Below, piece after piece: positions 16,648 to 26,586 of a DNA stretch of 64,000 nt. Each line of letters begins with the position of its first letter. The stretch's first letter is position 1. The stretch lies in NCBI GenBank assembly GCA_022564295.1, contig JADFLR010000018.1:1-64000 (forward strand), read 5' to 3'. Under the pieces are notes generated by a model. It was not told where the DNA came from. It did not search any database and saw only the letters and a program-made list of their open reading frames with translations. The translations under genes were made by a program, and so were the position numbers. Source of the stretch: Bacteroidota bacterium. GTDB lineage: Bacteria; Bacteroidota; Ignavibacteria; Ignavibacteriales; Ignavibacteriaceae.

Positions 16648-19089
16648 TTGAATCAGATTAACAAAACTGAAATTCAGACAGCAAGTGAAGGTTCATTTAT
16701 CGATAATATGCCGGATACACTTCCGATTTTACCGCTTCGGGATATAGTTATTTTCCCATATATGATATTTCCCGTACTTGTTGGAAGAGAACTGTCAATC
16801 AGGGCCGCTAATTATGCTACGGAAAATACAAAATATATTTTTCTTTCCACTCAAAAAATATCTACAATTGAAGATCCGAAGAAGGATGATATTTATACTG
16901 ACGGAACAATTGCTAAAATAATTCAGATATTAAAACTTCCAAACGGTTTAATGAAAATTCTGGTTGACGGTTTAATTCAAGCAAAGATTGTTGGGTTTAC
17001 TGATAGAAAAGAATTTTTTGAAGGTAAGTTGGAAATTGTTTTGCCTGAACTTGTAAAAGATCATGAGATGAATGCAATGGAAAGGCAGATGTCTCAATTA
17101 TTTAAAGAGTATGTGAAGATCAGCAGAAATATTCCGGCAGAAACATTAAGTGCTTTTGAAAACATTGTGGAGCCGGACAGAAAGCTATTTTACGTTGCTG
17201 CTAATATAAATCAGCAAATAGATGTTAAGCAGGCAATTCTTCAAAAATACACTTTAAAAGACCAGTTTTACGAAGTAATCAAAATTTTAAATTCTGAAAT
17301 TGACATACTTAAAATAGAAAAAGAAATTGATAACAGGGTTCAGGAAAACATTGCCAAAACGCAACGCAAGTTTATAATACAGGAACAAATAAAAATTTTG
17401 CAGGATGAATTAGGAGAAGATGATGATGCTTCGCCGGAGTTTACCAAGATTAGGCAAAAAATAAAAAAAGCAAAGATGCCTAAAGAAGCTGAGGAGAAAT
17501 CATTAGAAGAATTAACCAAACTTAAAAAAACCCCTCCAATGTCTCCCGAATCTACTGTCATCAGAAATTATCTTGATTGGCTTACCGATGTACCATGGTC
17601 TAAAAAGACAAAAGATAATCTGAACATAAAACATGTGCAGAAAATTTTGGATGAAGACCACTTCGGATTGGAAAAACCGAAGGAAAGAATTATAGAGCAC
17701 ATTGCAGTTCTTAATCTTGTAAAGCAGATAAGAGGGCAGATACTCTGCTTTGTGGGTCCGCCGGGAGTTGGTAAAACATCATTAGGTAAATCTATTGCAA
17801 GGGCTTTAGGCAGAAAATTTGTGCGAATAAGTTTGGGCGGAGTTCGTGATGAAGCTGAGATTAGAGGTCACCGAAGAACATACATCGGCTCAATGCCCGG
17901 CAAAATAATTCAATCTATGAAAAAAGCAGGCACAATAAATCCAATTATCTTATTAGATGAGATTGATAAAATGAGCGTTGATTTCAGAGGGGATCCATCT
18001 TCAGCAATGCTCGAAGTTCTCGATCCTGAACAGAACCATACTTTTAACGATCATTATCTTGAAGTTGATTATGACCTGAAGAATGTTATGTTCATCACTA
18101 CTGCTAATGTTCGTTATAACATTCCCCTTCCACTTCAGGATAGGATGGAAATTATTGAACTGCCCGGTTACCTCGAATATGATAAGTTAGAAATTGCAAA
18201 ACGCCATTTGGTTCCAAAGCAGTTAGAGTCTCATGGCTTGATAAAGAAGAATGTTATAATAAATGATGATGCTATAAAAAAAATTATTAGAGATTATACA
18301 AGAGAAGCCGGTGTTAGAAATCTTGAAAGAGAGTTAGCTTCCATTTGCAGAAAGGTTGCTAAAGATATAGTGGTGAAGGAATCGTCGAACGGAAAATGGA
18401 AAAAGAAAACTAAATATACTATTGATGAAAAGAAGGTTGAAGATTATCTTAAAAATCCAAAATTCAGAACTCCGCGGCATGAAAAAACTGAAAAAATCGG
18501 AAGCGTTACAGGTTTGGCATGGACAAGCGTAGGCGGAGCTTTACTGAATGTTGAAGTTACAATAATGAGTGGTAACGGTAAGCTTAGTCTTACCGGACAA
18601 ATTGGAAATGTAATGAAAGAATCTGCACAGGCAGCATTAAGTTATTTACGCTCTTCGGCAAAAGAACTCGGGCTACGCCATGATTTCTTTAAAGGTAAGG
18701 AAATTCATATTCACGTCCCTGAAGGAGCTATTCCGAAGGATGGACCTTCTGCAGGAATTACAATGGCAATGGCAATGTATTCTGCTATCGGTAAAAAACC
18801 GGCTTCAAATAATGTTGCGATGACAGGCGAAATTACTTTAACCGGTTCTATTCTTGCAATCGGCGGATTGAATGAAAAGCTGCTCGCCGCAAAACGAAAT
18901 AAAATTGAAACGGTTCTTATACCAAAAGAAAATGAGATTGATTTGAATGAAATATCAGATAAAGTTAAAGACGGTCTGAAAATTATTCCGATTGAAAAAG
19001 TAGAGGATGCGATACCATATGTTTTGCCTTCAATAAAACGAAAAAAATCTTCTACAGCAACAACTAAAAAAGTTACAAAAAGGAAATAG
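16648..19089 (+). CDS. lon: ATP-dependent endopeptidase La (Lon)
   Basis: Lon is a cytosolic AAA+ serine-lysine protease that degrades misfolded and regulatory proteins. From the N-terminus come the LonN substrate domain (LPILPLRDIVIFPYM), the coiled-coil region, the AAA+ domain with Walker A GPPGVGKTSLGKS and Walker B IILLDEIDKM, and the protease domain with catalytic Ser in PKDGPSAG and Lys in GGLNEKLLAAKRN. I chose TTG 16648 (813 residues) because a strong AAGGAG ribosome-binding sequence lies 8 nt upstream; the longer frame from TTG 16600 overlaps the promoter. A lysine-rich tail ends the protein. The next gene overlaps by one nucleotide. Confidence 0.95.
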   Translation: MNQINKTEIQTASEGSFIDNMPDTLPILPLRDIVIFPYMIFPVLVGRELSIRAANYATENTKYIFLSTQKISTIEDPKKDDIYTDGTIAKIIQILKLPNGLMKILVDGLIQAKIVGFTDRKEFFEGKLEIVLPELVKDHEMNAMERQMSQLFKEYVKISRNIPAETLSAFENIVEPDRKLFYVAANINQQIDVKQAILQKYTLKDQFYEVIKILNSEIDILKIEKEIDNRVQENIAKTQRKFIIQEQIKILQDELGEDDDASPEFTKIRQKIKKAKMPKEAEEKSLEELTKLKKTPPMSPESTVIRNYLDWLTDVPWSKKTKDNLNIKHVQKILDEDHFGLEKPKERIIEHIAVLNLVKQIRGQILCFVGPPGVGKTSLGKSIARALGRKFVRISLGGVRDEAEIRGHRRTYIGSMPGKIIQSMKKAGTINPIILLDEIDKMSVDFRGDPSSAMLEVLDPEQNHTFNDHYLEVDYDLKNVMFITTANVRYNIPLPLQDRMEIIELPGYLEYDKLEIAKRHLVPKQLESHGLIKKNVIINDDAIKKIIRDYTREAGVRNLERELASICRKVAKDIVVKESSNGKWKKKTKYTIDEKKVEDYLKNPKFRTPRHEKTEKIGSVTGLAWTSVGGALLNVEVTIMSGNGKLSLTGQIGNVMKESAQAALSYLRSSAKELGLRHDFFKGKEIHIHVPEGAIPKDGPSAGITMAMAMYSAIGKKPASNNVAMTGEITLTGSILAIGGLNEKLLAAKRNKIETVLIPKENEIDLNEISDKVKDGLKIIPIEKVEDAIPYVLPSIKRKKSSTATTKKVTKRK

Positions 19090-19589
19090 TGATTTTGAAA
19101 GAAATAGATATACCGGAAGATATTACTTCTTTGGAAGAAAAATATAAACTGTTAATAAAACAGCTTAAAGAATTACTGAATCGGAATGATCATGAACTAT
19201 CCAATCTATCCATCTTAACTTCAGCACTGAAACAAACATTCAGTAAAATCAGTTGGGTAGGTTTCTATCTTTACGATAAAGAGAAATTATTTCTCGGTCC
19301 GTTTCAGGGTAAAGTAGCATGTACAACAATCGAAATAGGCAAGGGAGTTTGTGGAACAGCCGCATCAAAAAAAGAAACTATTGTTGTTCCTGATGTTGCT
19401 AAATTTCCAGGGCATATAACTTGTGATTCAGATTCGAAATCTGAAATTGTACTGCCGATAATTAGCAAAGATGATGAACTCTTCGGAGTGCTTGACCTTG
19501 ACAGCAGTGAATACAATTCGTTTAATGAAACGGATAAAATCTATCTCGAAGAAATTTGTAAATTTTTAGTTGAGGAAATTCTTACTTAA
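19089..19589 (+). CDS. msrC: Free methionine-(R)-sulfoxide reductase, GAF domain
   Basis: This enzyme reduces free L-methionine-(R)-sulfoxide, repairing oxidised methionine. The 166-residue protein is one GAF domain with the diagnostic cysteines: Cys78 in GKVACTT, Cys88 in GVCGTAA and Cys112 in FPGHITCDS. Their 10- and 24-residue spacings equal those of the E. coli YebR enzyme, where these cysteines form the catalytic cycle. It starts at GTG 19089, the last base of the lon stop codon, so translation is probably coupled to lon, linking proteolysis and oxidative-damage repair. The N-terminal 40 residues form an added helix-rich segment. Confidence 0.9.
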   Translation: MILKEIDIPEDITSLEEKYKLLIKQLKELLNRNDHELSNLSILTSALKQTFSKISWVGFYLYDKEKLFLGPFQGKVACTTIEIGKGVCGTAASKKETIVVPDVAKFPGHITCDSDSKSEIVLPIISKDDELFGVLDLDSSEYNSFNETDKIYLEEICKFLVEEILT

Positions 19590-19617
19590 CAATTATTAAT
19601 TATAAGATTTTTACAAA

Positions 19618-21309
19618 ATGGCATATTTGGTGACAGCACGAAAATGGAGACCGCAGTTATTTAAGGATGTAGTCGGGCAGGAACACATAACTGAAACTCT
19701 AAAAAATGCTATAAAAAATAATAGAATTGCACACGCTTATTTGTTTACAGGACCTCGCGGCGTAGGTAAAACAACAACCGCAAGAATTTTTTCAAAAGCA
19801 CTTAACTGTGAAAACCCTGCTGATGCTGAACCATGCAATAAATGTAATATGTGCCTTGATATACAAAACCTTCAATCTATGGATATAATCGAAATAGACG
19901 GTGCTTCAAACAGAGGAATTGATGAAATCAGAACGCTGAGAGAATCGGTGAAATATGCACCAACCCGTGGAAAATACAAAATTTATATCATTGATGAAGT
20001 TCACATGTTAACAAAGGAATCGTTCAATGCATTCCTTAAAACTTTGGAAGAACCGCCTGAACATACAATATTTATTTTCGCAACAACTGATGTTCATAAA
20101 GTTCCGCTCACAATAATTTCACGCTGCCAGCGATTTGACTTTCGCAGAATTCAGATGGATACAATTAAAGGAACACTTGCCAAAATAGCAGAAGCCGAAA
20201 AAATTAAAATCGATGATAAAACATTAACTATTATTGCAAAAAAAGCAGATGGAGCTTTGCGTGATGCTGAAAGTTATTTCGATCAGATAGTTTCATTCTG
20301 CGGGGATGATATTGATGCTGAAATAGTTGCTAAAATGCTTAACCTGATTGGAGAGGAAGTTTACTTTAAGATTTCTGATTCAATATTAAATAAGGCATTC
20401 AAAACAGTTTTTGAAGTAACGAACATTATTTACGAAAACGGTTGGGATTTTATCGATTTTAATAATGGACTGGTTGAACATTTTAGAAACATAATGACTG
20501 TTATCCTTACCGAAAATACTTCGCTGATAGAAACGGCTGATATCTATAAAGAACAGTATCTTAATTACTTGGGCAAATTCTCAAAAGGTGATTTATTACG
20601 TGCGATGAACTATTTAAACAAAGTACAGCAAGAATTGCGGTTTTCCCAGAATCAAAAACTTAAAATAGAAATTGCACTTACACATTTGATTGGGCTTGAG
20701 AAATCTCAAACAATGACAGATTTAATTTCACAATTAAATTCTGCAAACGATGAAAAAAAAAGCCTTCTGAATGAACCTTCTGATATTTCCTATACCGCAA
20801 AATCAGAAACATTAAGTCTAACAACAGATAACATTCAAAAGACCAAAATTAAAAAATCAGAACCAAGCGGATCTAAACTAAAAAGCAAAGAAGTTGTAAT
20901 AACCATTACAGCCAAGGAACGAAATGGTGAGATTGATTTTGATAGAATAATAAGTAAATGGGGGTATTTTATTGATGAAGTTTCGGGTGAAAAAGGATTG
21001 ACTCTCGGTCCTGCAATCAAATCGCTGCAGGTGCAGTCTCTCTCGGGTAATAAGCTTAACGTTTTTTCCGATTATTCTGAAATTCAAAAAACCATCGAGC
21101 TAAATAATAAATACCTGGAAATCAAATCTGAAGCAATTTTTGGAAAACGGTTGATATTTCAAATTTCTAATCAATTTGATGCAAATAAACAGGCAGTTAA
21201 TCATTCCATTCCAAAAAGCAAAAACACAACCAATGAGGAACAAAAAAAGTTTGATGACCCTTATGAACAAATAATTGTAAACGAACTCGGCGGGATAAAG
21301 ATTAATTAG
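19618..21309 (+). CDS. dnaX: DNA polymerase III subunit gamma/tau
   Basis: DnaX is the clamp-loader ATPase that loads the sliding clamp and couples the replisome. The 563-residue protein shows RKWRPQLFKDVVGQEH, Walker A GPRGVGKTTTAR, a zinc module with Cys residues in CENPADAEPCNKCNMC, Walker B IYIIDEVHML and the sensor/arginine finger region IISRCQRFDFRRI. The C-terminal part after about residue 370 is variable, as usual for tau. I see no obvious frameshift signal for making a short gamma form. It lies 28 nt after msrC in the same direction. Confidence 0.95.
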   Translation: MAYLVTARKWRPQLFKDVVGQEHITETLKNAIKNNRIAHAYLFTGPRGVGKTTTARIFSKALNCENPADAEPCNKCNMCLDIQNLQSMDIIEIDGASNRGIDEIRTLRESVKYAPTRGKYKIYIIDEVHMLTKESFNAFLKTLEEPPEHTIFIFATTDVHKVPLTIISRCQRFDFRRIQMDTIKGTLAKIAEAEKIKIDDKTLTIIAKKADGALRDAESYFDQIVSFCGDDIDAEIVAKMLNLIGEEVYFKISDSILNKAFKTVFEVTNIIYENGWDFIDFNNGLVEHFRNIMTVILTENTSLIETADIYKEQYLNYLGKFSKGDLLRAMNYLNKVQQELRFSQNQKLKIEIALTHLIGLEKSQTMTDLISQLNSANDEKKSLLNEPSDISYTAKSETLSLTTDNIQKTKIKKSEPSGSKLKSKEVVITITAKERNGEIDFDRIISKWGYFIDEVSGEKGLTLGPAIKSLQVQSLSGNKLNVFSDYSEIQKTIELNNKYLEIKSEAIFGKRLIFQISNQFDANKQAVNHSIPKSKNTTNEEQKKFDDPYEQIIVNELGGIKIN

Positions 21310-21313
21310 GAAA

Positions 21314-21341
21314 ATCTTATAAATAGGCATTATTATAAGAT
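21314..21341. repeat. 9-bp inverted repeat between dnaX and cmk
   Basis: ATCTTATAA (21314-21322) and TTATAAGAT (21333-21341) are perfect inverted copies around a 10-nt loop, five nucleotides after the dnaX stop. The stem is AT-rich and no T tract follows, so it is a weak attenuator or RNA-processing site at best. Confidence 0.4.
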
Positions 21342-21398
21342 CCCGGTTAATATTCCGTTCATTTGATTAATATTAATTTATGGTTATTTTTGTGTTCT

Positions 21399-22100
21399 AT
21401 GTCAAAAAATCTTATCATCGCCATAGATGGTCCTGCAGGTTCGGGCAAAAGTACAACTGCTCAATTAGTAGCCCAAAAGTTAGATTTTGTTTACATTGAT
21501 ACGGGAGCAATGTATCGTGCAATAACTTATCTTGCAATAAGAAATAATGCATTGGGTAACAAAGATAAAATAATTGAACTTGCAGCAAACAGCAATATTG
21601 ATTTGAAATTTGAAAATGGTGTTACGTGCATAAGCATAAATAAGGAAGATTTGACTAATAAAATCCGCACGTTAGATGTAAATAAAAATGTGAGCGATGT
21701 AAGCAAAATTGAAGAAGTGCGAAGAATATTGGTAAGAAAACAGCGCGATATTGGTAGTAAAACAACAGGTGTTGTAATGGAAGGAAGAGACATTGCTACT
21801 GTAGTGTTTCCTAATGCCGATATAAAAATATTTCTTACAGCCACAATAGATAAGCGGGCTAAAAGACGTGCAAAAGAATATGCGGAAAACGGGATTGAAA
21901 TTCCTGTTACTGAGATAAAAGAAAATCTGAAAAATAGAGATCAAATCGATTCTAACAGAGAAGTAAGTCCTTTAGTAAAGGCAGAAGATGCAATTGTAGT
22001 AGATACAAGTTATGTTTCAATTGAAGAACAGGTTAATATAATTCTAAACAAAGTTAAAAAAACCGCCGATAACTTAGGTATTGATGTTAAAATAAATTGA
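21399..22100 (+). CDS. cmk: (d)CMP kinase
   Basis: Cmk phosphorylates CMP and dCMP with ATP for nucleic acid synthesis. The protein opens MSKNLIIAIDGPAGSGKSTT with its P-loop, then DTGAMYRAITYLA, the CMP-specific MEGRDIATVVFPNADIKIFL and RDQIDSNREVSPL. ATG 21399 gives 233 residues, normal for the family; an in-frame TTG at 21363 would add a non-homologous hydrophobic extension and is less likely. The cmk-rpsA order is conserved in many bacteria and is kept here. Confidence 0.95.
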   Translation: MSKNLIIAIDGPAGSGKSTTAQLVAQKLDFVYIDTGAMYRAITYLAIRNNALGNKDKIIELAANSNIDLKFENGVTCISINKEDLTNKIRTLDVNKNVSDVSKIEEVRRILVRKQRDIGSKTTGVVMEGRDIATVVFPNADIKIFLTATIDKRAKRRAKEYAENGIEIPVTEIKENLKNRDQIDSNREVSPLVKAEDAIVVDTSYVSIEEQVNIILNKVKKTADNLGIDVKIN

Positions 22101-22209
22101 GAATTTGAAAAGCCAAAGCAAACAAAAATGTTAAACTAAATAATGACCTGTGTTATTGTATTTCATTGGCTTTATCGATAATGCAGAAAGTATACTATTA
22201 GGAGGATGA

Positions 22210-24051
22210 ATGTCCGAAGAAACTAAAGAAGAAAAGAAGAAGGTATTTGCCACTATAGACGACTACGAAAAAGCAAAAACCAAATTTGATCGTGTGGAGT
22301 ATTCCGAAGAGGAATTTTTTGAATTAGCTAATTTATATGCAGACTCATTTCACGATGTGAAGGAAGGTGAACCTGTTAAAGGTACTATTGTAGGTATTCA
22401 GGATGATTATGTTATTGTTGATGTTGGTTTTAAATCCGAAGGTTCAATTCACATTTTCGAATTCGGTGAAGACCCGCAATTAACAATTGGTGATGAAATT
22501 GAAGTGGTGCTCGAAAGTGTTGAAGACCACGACGGCAATCTTGTATTGAGCAAACAAAGAGCTGACTTCCTTAAAAACTGGAAAAGAGTTATGGATGCTT
22601 ACGAAACCGGTGAAATTCTTGAAGGTAAAATTATTAAAAGAATTAAAGGTGGAATGGTTGTCGATCTTTTCGGTATGGAAGCCTTCCTTCCTGGTTCACA
22701 AATTGATGTTAGACCAATAAGAGACTTTGATGCTTTTGTTGGACAGACTATGGACTTTAAAGTTGTTAAAGTTAACGTTCCTACCGAGAATGTTGTTGTA
22801 TCGCATAAAGTTCTTGTTGAAGAAGAAATCAGCGATCAAAGAAATGCTATTCTCGAAGGATTGGAAAAAGGACAGATCCTCGAAGGTATTGTAAAGGCGA
22901 TTACTGACTTTGGTGTATTTGTTGACCTCGGTGGTGTTGATGGTTTAATTCATATTACTGACCTTAGCTGGGGAAGAATTAATCATCCAAATGAAATAGT
23001 TAAACTTGACGAAACTATAAAGGTTGTTGTTACCGATTTTGATGAAGAGAAGAAACGGATCTCTTTAAGCTTGAAAAAACTTATGGCTCATCCGTGGGAA
23101 AATATCGAAGCCAGATATTCTGTTAAAGATAAGGTTTCCGGAAGAGTTGTTTCGCTTACAGATTACGGCGCTTTCATTGAAATTGAAAAAGGTATTGAAG
23201 GACTTATACATAATTCTGAAATGAGCTGGACTCAGCATATTAAACATCCATCACAGATTGTTGCAATGGGTCAAGTTATTGAGGCAGTTATTTTAAGTCT
23301 GGATAAAGATGAAAAGAAAATTTCTCTTGGTATAAAACAGTTAGAGCCGGATCCATGGGAATCCCTAATGCAAAAATACCCTGATGGATCAAAACATTCC
23401 GGCGTTGCCCGTAATTTAACAAACTTCGGTGTGTTTGTAGAACTCGAGCCGGGAGTTGACGGGCTTGTTCACATTTCCGATCTTTCGTGGACAAAGAAAA
23501 TCCGCCATCCCGGAGAAGTTGTTAAAAAAGGTGAGACAATTGATGTAATTGTGCTTGGTGTTGATGTGGAACAACGTAAAATTTCTCTCGGTCATAAACA
23601 AATTCTCGAAAACCCTTGGGATACTTTCGAAAAGACATATTCTGTAGGATCTCTTACAGAAGGTAAGGTTGTTAGAATTATTGAAAAAGGATTAATCGCT
23701 GAATTACCTGATCAGGTAGATGGTTTTGTACCCGGGACTCAATTATCAACCTCAAGAATCAAAAACATTGCAAATCACTTCCCTATCGATGATGTTATAC
23801 CTCTAAAGGTTTTAGAATTTGATAAAGAAAACAAGAAAATAGTTCTAAGTGTAATTACTGCACTCAAAGAAAAATCTGAAGAGGAAATACAGGAATACTT
23901 AAATAAACATAAATTTGATAGAGTTTCGGTTCAAAGTATTAAAGCTGCTGATACTGCTGCAATTGATTCTTCTGAATTTCCCATATTTGAAGTTACAGAA
24001 AATGTATCGCCTCAGCAGCCAAAAACTGAACCTAAAAGTGAAGAAGAATAA
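22210..24051 (+). CDS. rpsA: 30S ribosomal protein S1
   Basis: S1 binds mRNA on the 30S subunit and helps initiation. The 613-residue protein has six S1 (OB-fold) domains at about 54-121, 139-204, 225-295, 310-380, 395-465 and 480-550. The first two are divergent ribosome-binding domains, while domains 3-5 carry the canonical GVFVDLGGVDGLIHITDLSW pattern. Both termini are acidic and outside the domains. The start ATG 22210 follows GGAGG by a short spacer. It is preceded by cmk and followed by a terminator. Confidence 0.95.
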   Translation: MSEETKEEKKKVFATIDDYEKAKTKFDRVEYSEEEFFELANLYADSFHDVKEGEPVKGTIVGIQDDYVIVDVGFKSEGSIHIFEFGEDPQLTIGDEIEVVLESVEDHDGNLVLSKQRADFLKNWKRVMDAYETGEILEGKIIKRIKGGMVVDLFGMEAFLPGSQIDVRPIRDFDAFVGQTMDFKVVKVNVPTENVVVSHKVLVEEEISDQRNAILEGLEKGQILEGIVKAITDFGVFVDLGGVDGLIHITDLSWGRINHPNEIVKLDETIKVVVTDFDEEKKRISLSLKKLMAHPWENIEARYSVKDKVSGRVVSLTDYGAFIEIEKGIEGLIHNSEMSWTQHIKHPSQIVAMGQVIEAVILSLDKDEKKISLGIKQLEPDPWESLMQKYPDGSKHSGVARNLTNFGVFVELEPGVDGLVHISDLSWTKKIRHPGEVVKKGETIDVIVLGVDVEQRKISLGHKQILENPWDTFEKTYSVGSLTEGKVVRIIEKGLIAELPDQVDGFVPGTQLSTSRIKNIANHFPIDDVIPLKVLEFDKENKKIVLSVITALKEKSEEEIQEYLNKHKFDRVSVQSIKAADTAAIDSSEFPIFEVTENVSPQQPKTEPKSEEE

Positions 24052-24082
24052 TAAATCCTGATATTCTTAGTCCTTAATTATT

Positions 24083-24110
24083 GAGCGGGATACTCTCCCG
24101 CTCTTCTTTT
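24083..24110 (+). terminator. Rho-independent terminator after rpsA
   Basis: GAGCGGGA (24083-24090) and TCCCGCTC (24096-24103) form a perfect 8-bp stem with a 5-nt loop, followed by TTCTTTT. It lies 31 nt after the rpsA stop and 16 nt before mtaB, so mtaB depends on read-through or on its own promoter. Confidence 0.85.
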
Positions 24111-24125
24111 ATCAACAAGAATAAT

Positions 24126-25457
24126 ATGAACAGTAAAGTTGCATTACATACATTGGGCTGCAAACTAAACTTCTCCGAGACTTCAACAATTGGCAAACAA
24201 TTTTTATCTAACGGGTTTGAAATTGTTGACTTTAAAGACAAAGCAGATGTTTATGTATTTAACACCTGCACCGTTACTCAAAATGCAGAAAGAGAATGCA
24301 GACAATTAGTTCGGAGAGTGCTAAGAAAAAATCCGGAGGCATTTGTTGTTGTTACAGGATGTTATGCTCAGTTACGTCCCCAAGAAATTAGTGATATTCC
24401 TGGTGTTGATGCAGTGCTTGGCAGCAATGAAAAATTTAATCTTTTTAATATCCTAAATGATTTTAAAAAATCTGAACTCGCTTGCATTTACGTTGGCTCT
24501 TTGAATAACGTAACGGATTTCGGTGAAGCACATTCTACAGATGCAGACAGCCGTACAAGAGCATATTTCAAAATACAGGATGGGTGCGATTATAAATGCA
24601 CATTTTGTACAATCCCGCTCGCCCGCGGCTCAAGCAGAAGTATGAACCCACAATATGCAGTAGATGAGTTTAAAAGATTAATCGATCAGGGTTATAAGGA
24701 AATTATTTTAACGGGTGTAAATGTTGGAGATTACGGGAAATCATTCGGTTATAATTTTTTTCAGCTTCTCACAAAGCTTATAAACATTAATGGTGATTTC
24801 CGAATTAGGATAAGCTCCATAGAACCGAACTTGCTCACTGAAGATATAATTGATTTGATCTCCGGAGAAAAGAAACTCTGCAATCATTTGCACATTCCTC
24901 TTCAAAGCGGCAGCCAGGATATTCTTAAAGCAATGCAAAGAAGATATTCTGTAAAAGATTATGAGAAGATAATATTTAATGCGAATGAGAAAATTGAATA
25001 TCTCGGCGTAGGAGTAGATGTAATAGTTGGTTTCCCAGGCGAAACAGAAAATCATTTTATTGAAACATATAATTTCCTTCGCGATCTGCCAATTTCATAT
25101 TTGCATGTTTTCACTTACTCTGAAAGACCCGATACGAAAGCGATAAATCTGACTGGCAAAGTTGAAATAACGGAGAAAAAAAGACGCAACAAGATTCTTA
25201 GAACTTTAAGTGAAAAGAAAAAACATCAGTTCTATAAACAAATGCTGGGAAGAGATTTAGATGTATTATTTGAAGATGAATTGATTGATAATAAAATGAA
25301 AGGATTTACATCAAATTATGTAAGGGTTATAAATGAATATGATCAATCTTTTATTAATGAACTTACTTCCGTCAATCTCAATAGAATAACAGCAGAGGGA
25401 ATTTGTACAGGTAATATTTTAGATACTAAAAATTCAATTGAATTAATTTTAATATAA
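24126..25457 (+). CDS. mtaB: tRNA (N6-L-threonylcarbamoyladenosine(37)-C(2))-methylthiotransferase
   Basis: MtaB is a radical SAM enzyme that adds a methylthio group to t6A37 of tRNAs. The N-terminal UPF0004 domain binds a second 4Fe-4S cluster through Cys in ALHTLGCKLNFSET, NTCTVT and VTGCYAQL. The radical SAM cluster is CDYKCTFC, and a TRAM RNA-binding domain ends the protein (about residues 375-443). HTLGCKLN points to MtaB rather than MiaB or RimO. ATG 24126 gives 443 residues; an earlier TTG at 24081 falls inside the terminator and is rejected. Confidence 0.92.
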   Translation: MNSKVALHTLGCKLNFSETSTIGKQFLSNGFEIVDFKDKADVYVFNTCTVTQNAERECRQLVRRVLRKNPEAFVVVTGCYAQLRPQEISDIPGVDAVLGSNEKFNLFNILNDFKKSELACIYVGSLNNVTDFGEAHSTDADSRTRAYFKIQDGCDYKCTFCTIPLARGSSRSMNPQYAVDEFKRLIDQGYKEIILTGVNVGDYGKSFGYNFFQLLTKLININGDFRIRISSIEPNLLTEDIIDLISGEKKLCNHLHIPLQSGSQDILKAMQRRYSVKDYEKIIFNANEKIEYLGVGVDVIVGFPGETENHFIETYNFLRDLPISYLHVFTYSERPDTKAINLTGKVEITEKKRRNKILRTLSEKKKHQFYKQMLGRDLDVLFEDELIDNKMKGFTSNYVRVINEYDQSFINELTSVNLNRITAEGICTGNILDTKNSIELILI

Positions 25458-25479
25458 AGTTAATATAAAATTAAAAAAT

Positions 25480-26220
25480 ATGAAATTATCTGCACTTCTT
25501 ATTCTCGCAATTGCATCATCTGTTTTTTCACAACAACAATCATCATTTTCAATTTTACTATTGGAACAAGAAATTAAATCATCCGCTTCTGAATATTCCT
25601 CAGCAAATTTGAATTTTTCTAATGACATTGAAACAGCAAAAAAAAGTGGCGGATTGGCAATTTTATATTCGCTTTTATTACCCGGCATGGGTGAACTTTA
25701 TGCAGATGGATATGAAAGCGGAAAATATTTTACAATTGCCGAAGGTGTCTTATTGGGAACGTATATTGGGATGAGTGTTTATGCAAGCAATCAGGAAGAT
25801 AATTATAAAGCTTATGCAACAACTAATGCTTCTATAAATACCATCGGTAAAGATGATGATTACTTTGCAACCATCGGGCAATATCAAAACATCGATAATT
25901 TCAACGATCAAAAAGCACTTGAAAGAAATTTTAATCAAATGTACGATACGGAAACATTTTTCTGGAAATGGCAAAGCACTGAAGACAGACGTGCATACAG
26001 AAGTATGTGGTCTTCAAGTGAGCAAACTTATAACGACTTACGTTTCATTGTAGGTGCGATGATTTTGAACAGAGTTGTAAGTGCAATTAATGCGGTTCGC
26101 CTTGTTTCAGCATACAACAATCGCATTGAAGAAGAATTAAGCTGGAATGTTTCTATAGGATTAAAACAAACGGCTAATCTTCCAACAAGTTTAAATTTTT
26201 ACTTTCAAACAGCATTTTAA
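25480..26220 (+). CDS. Hypothetical membrane or exported protein (DUF5683-like)
   Basis: The 246-residue protein starts with a signal peptide (MKLSALLILAIASSVFSQ). A hydrophobic Gly/Pro-containing region, LAILYSLLLPGMGELYADGYESG, and a following helix, FTIAEGVLLGTYIGMSVYA, resemble DUF5683-type proteins common in Bacteroidota. A second hydrophobic helix lies near RFIVGAMILNRVVSAINAV. The C-terminus has beta-strand character and ends in Phe. The role is unknown. It begins 22 nt after mtaB and probably shares its transcript. Confidence 0.7.
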   Translation: MKLSALLILAIASSVFSQQQSSFSILLLEQEIKSSASEYSSANLNFSNDIETAKKSGGLAILYSLLLPGMGELYADGYESGKYFTIAEGVLLGTYIGMSVYASNQEDNYKAYATTNASINTIGKDDDYFATIGQYQNIDNFNDQKALERNFNQMYDTETFFWKWQSTEDRRAYRSMWSSSEQTYNDLRFIVGAMILNRVVSAINAVRLVSAYNNRIEEELSWNVSIGLKQTANLPTSLNFYFQTAF

Positions 26221-26586
26221 AGTAAATGCTTGTTTAGATTGTTGTAGTCTTCTTTCCTGAACCATCATACTTATAATCCATTTTTAATTATCTGATTAAT
26301 ATCATTGTCTTACATATAAAACTATTACGATAGAAAACGTAATAATTAAATTTTACAGATACATTAATTTGTAATTTGTACAGTAATTTTCTAACTAAGC
26401 AAAATATTGAAAACATACCATTTTTTAATATATTTGCCTTACAAAATTGCTTCTGATTTAACCTTTTTCACTTCGCAATTTTACCCCTGCTCAAAATAAG
26501 CTCTTTAGTAATGCTTGATATAAATCAGCAGATTTAATTCATAATTATTATTTATTTAAATTGGTTTTAAAATTAACGGGAACAAA
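26221..26586. other. 366-nt gap before the amide-ligase cluster: one promoter-like site and a weak palindrome
   Basis: No open frame with coding character was seen. The gap is very AT-rich. It contains a 7-bp stem around ATTACG (26324-26329) and CGTAAT (26338-26343) that could be an operator, and the promoter-like site at 26407-26436. From that site to the ATG at 26587 there would be a leader of about 140 nt in which I see no convincing riboswitch fold. Confidence 0.5.
26407..26436 (+). promoter_or_regulatory. Candidate promoter for the ATP-grasp/GCS2 cluster
   Basis: TTG (26407-26409), 19 nt, then TATATTTG (26429-26436), a perfect TAnnTTTG element. It is the best promoter-like site in the gap and points into the four-gene cluster, leaving an untranslated leader of roughly 140 nt. 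Confidence 0.42.

Noticed and set aside
26221-26586. Possible small RNA or riboswitch before the ATP-grasp cluster
   Set aside because: Only a 7-bp stem and AT-rich sequence are seen; there is no recognisable aptamer core or terminator.
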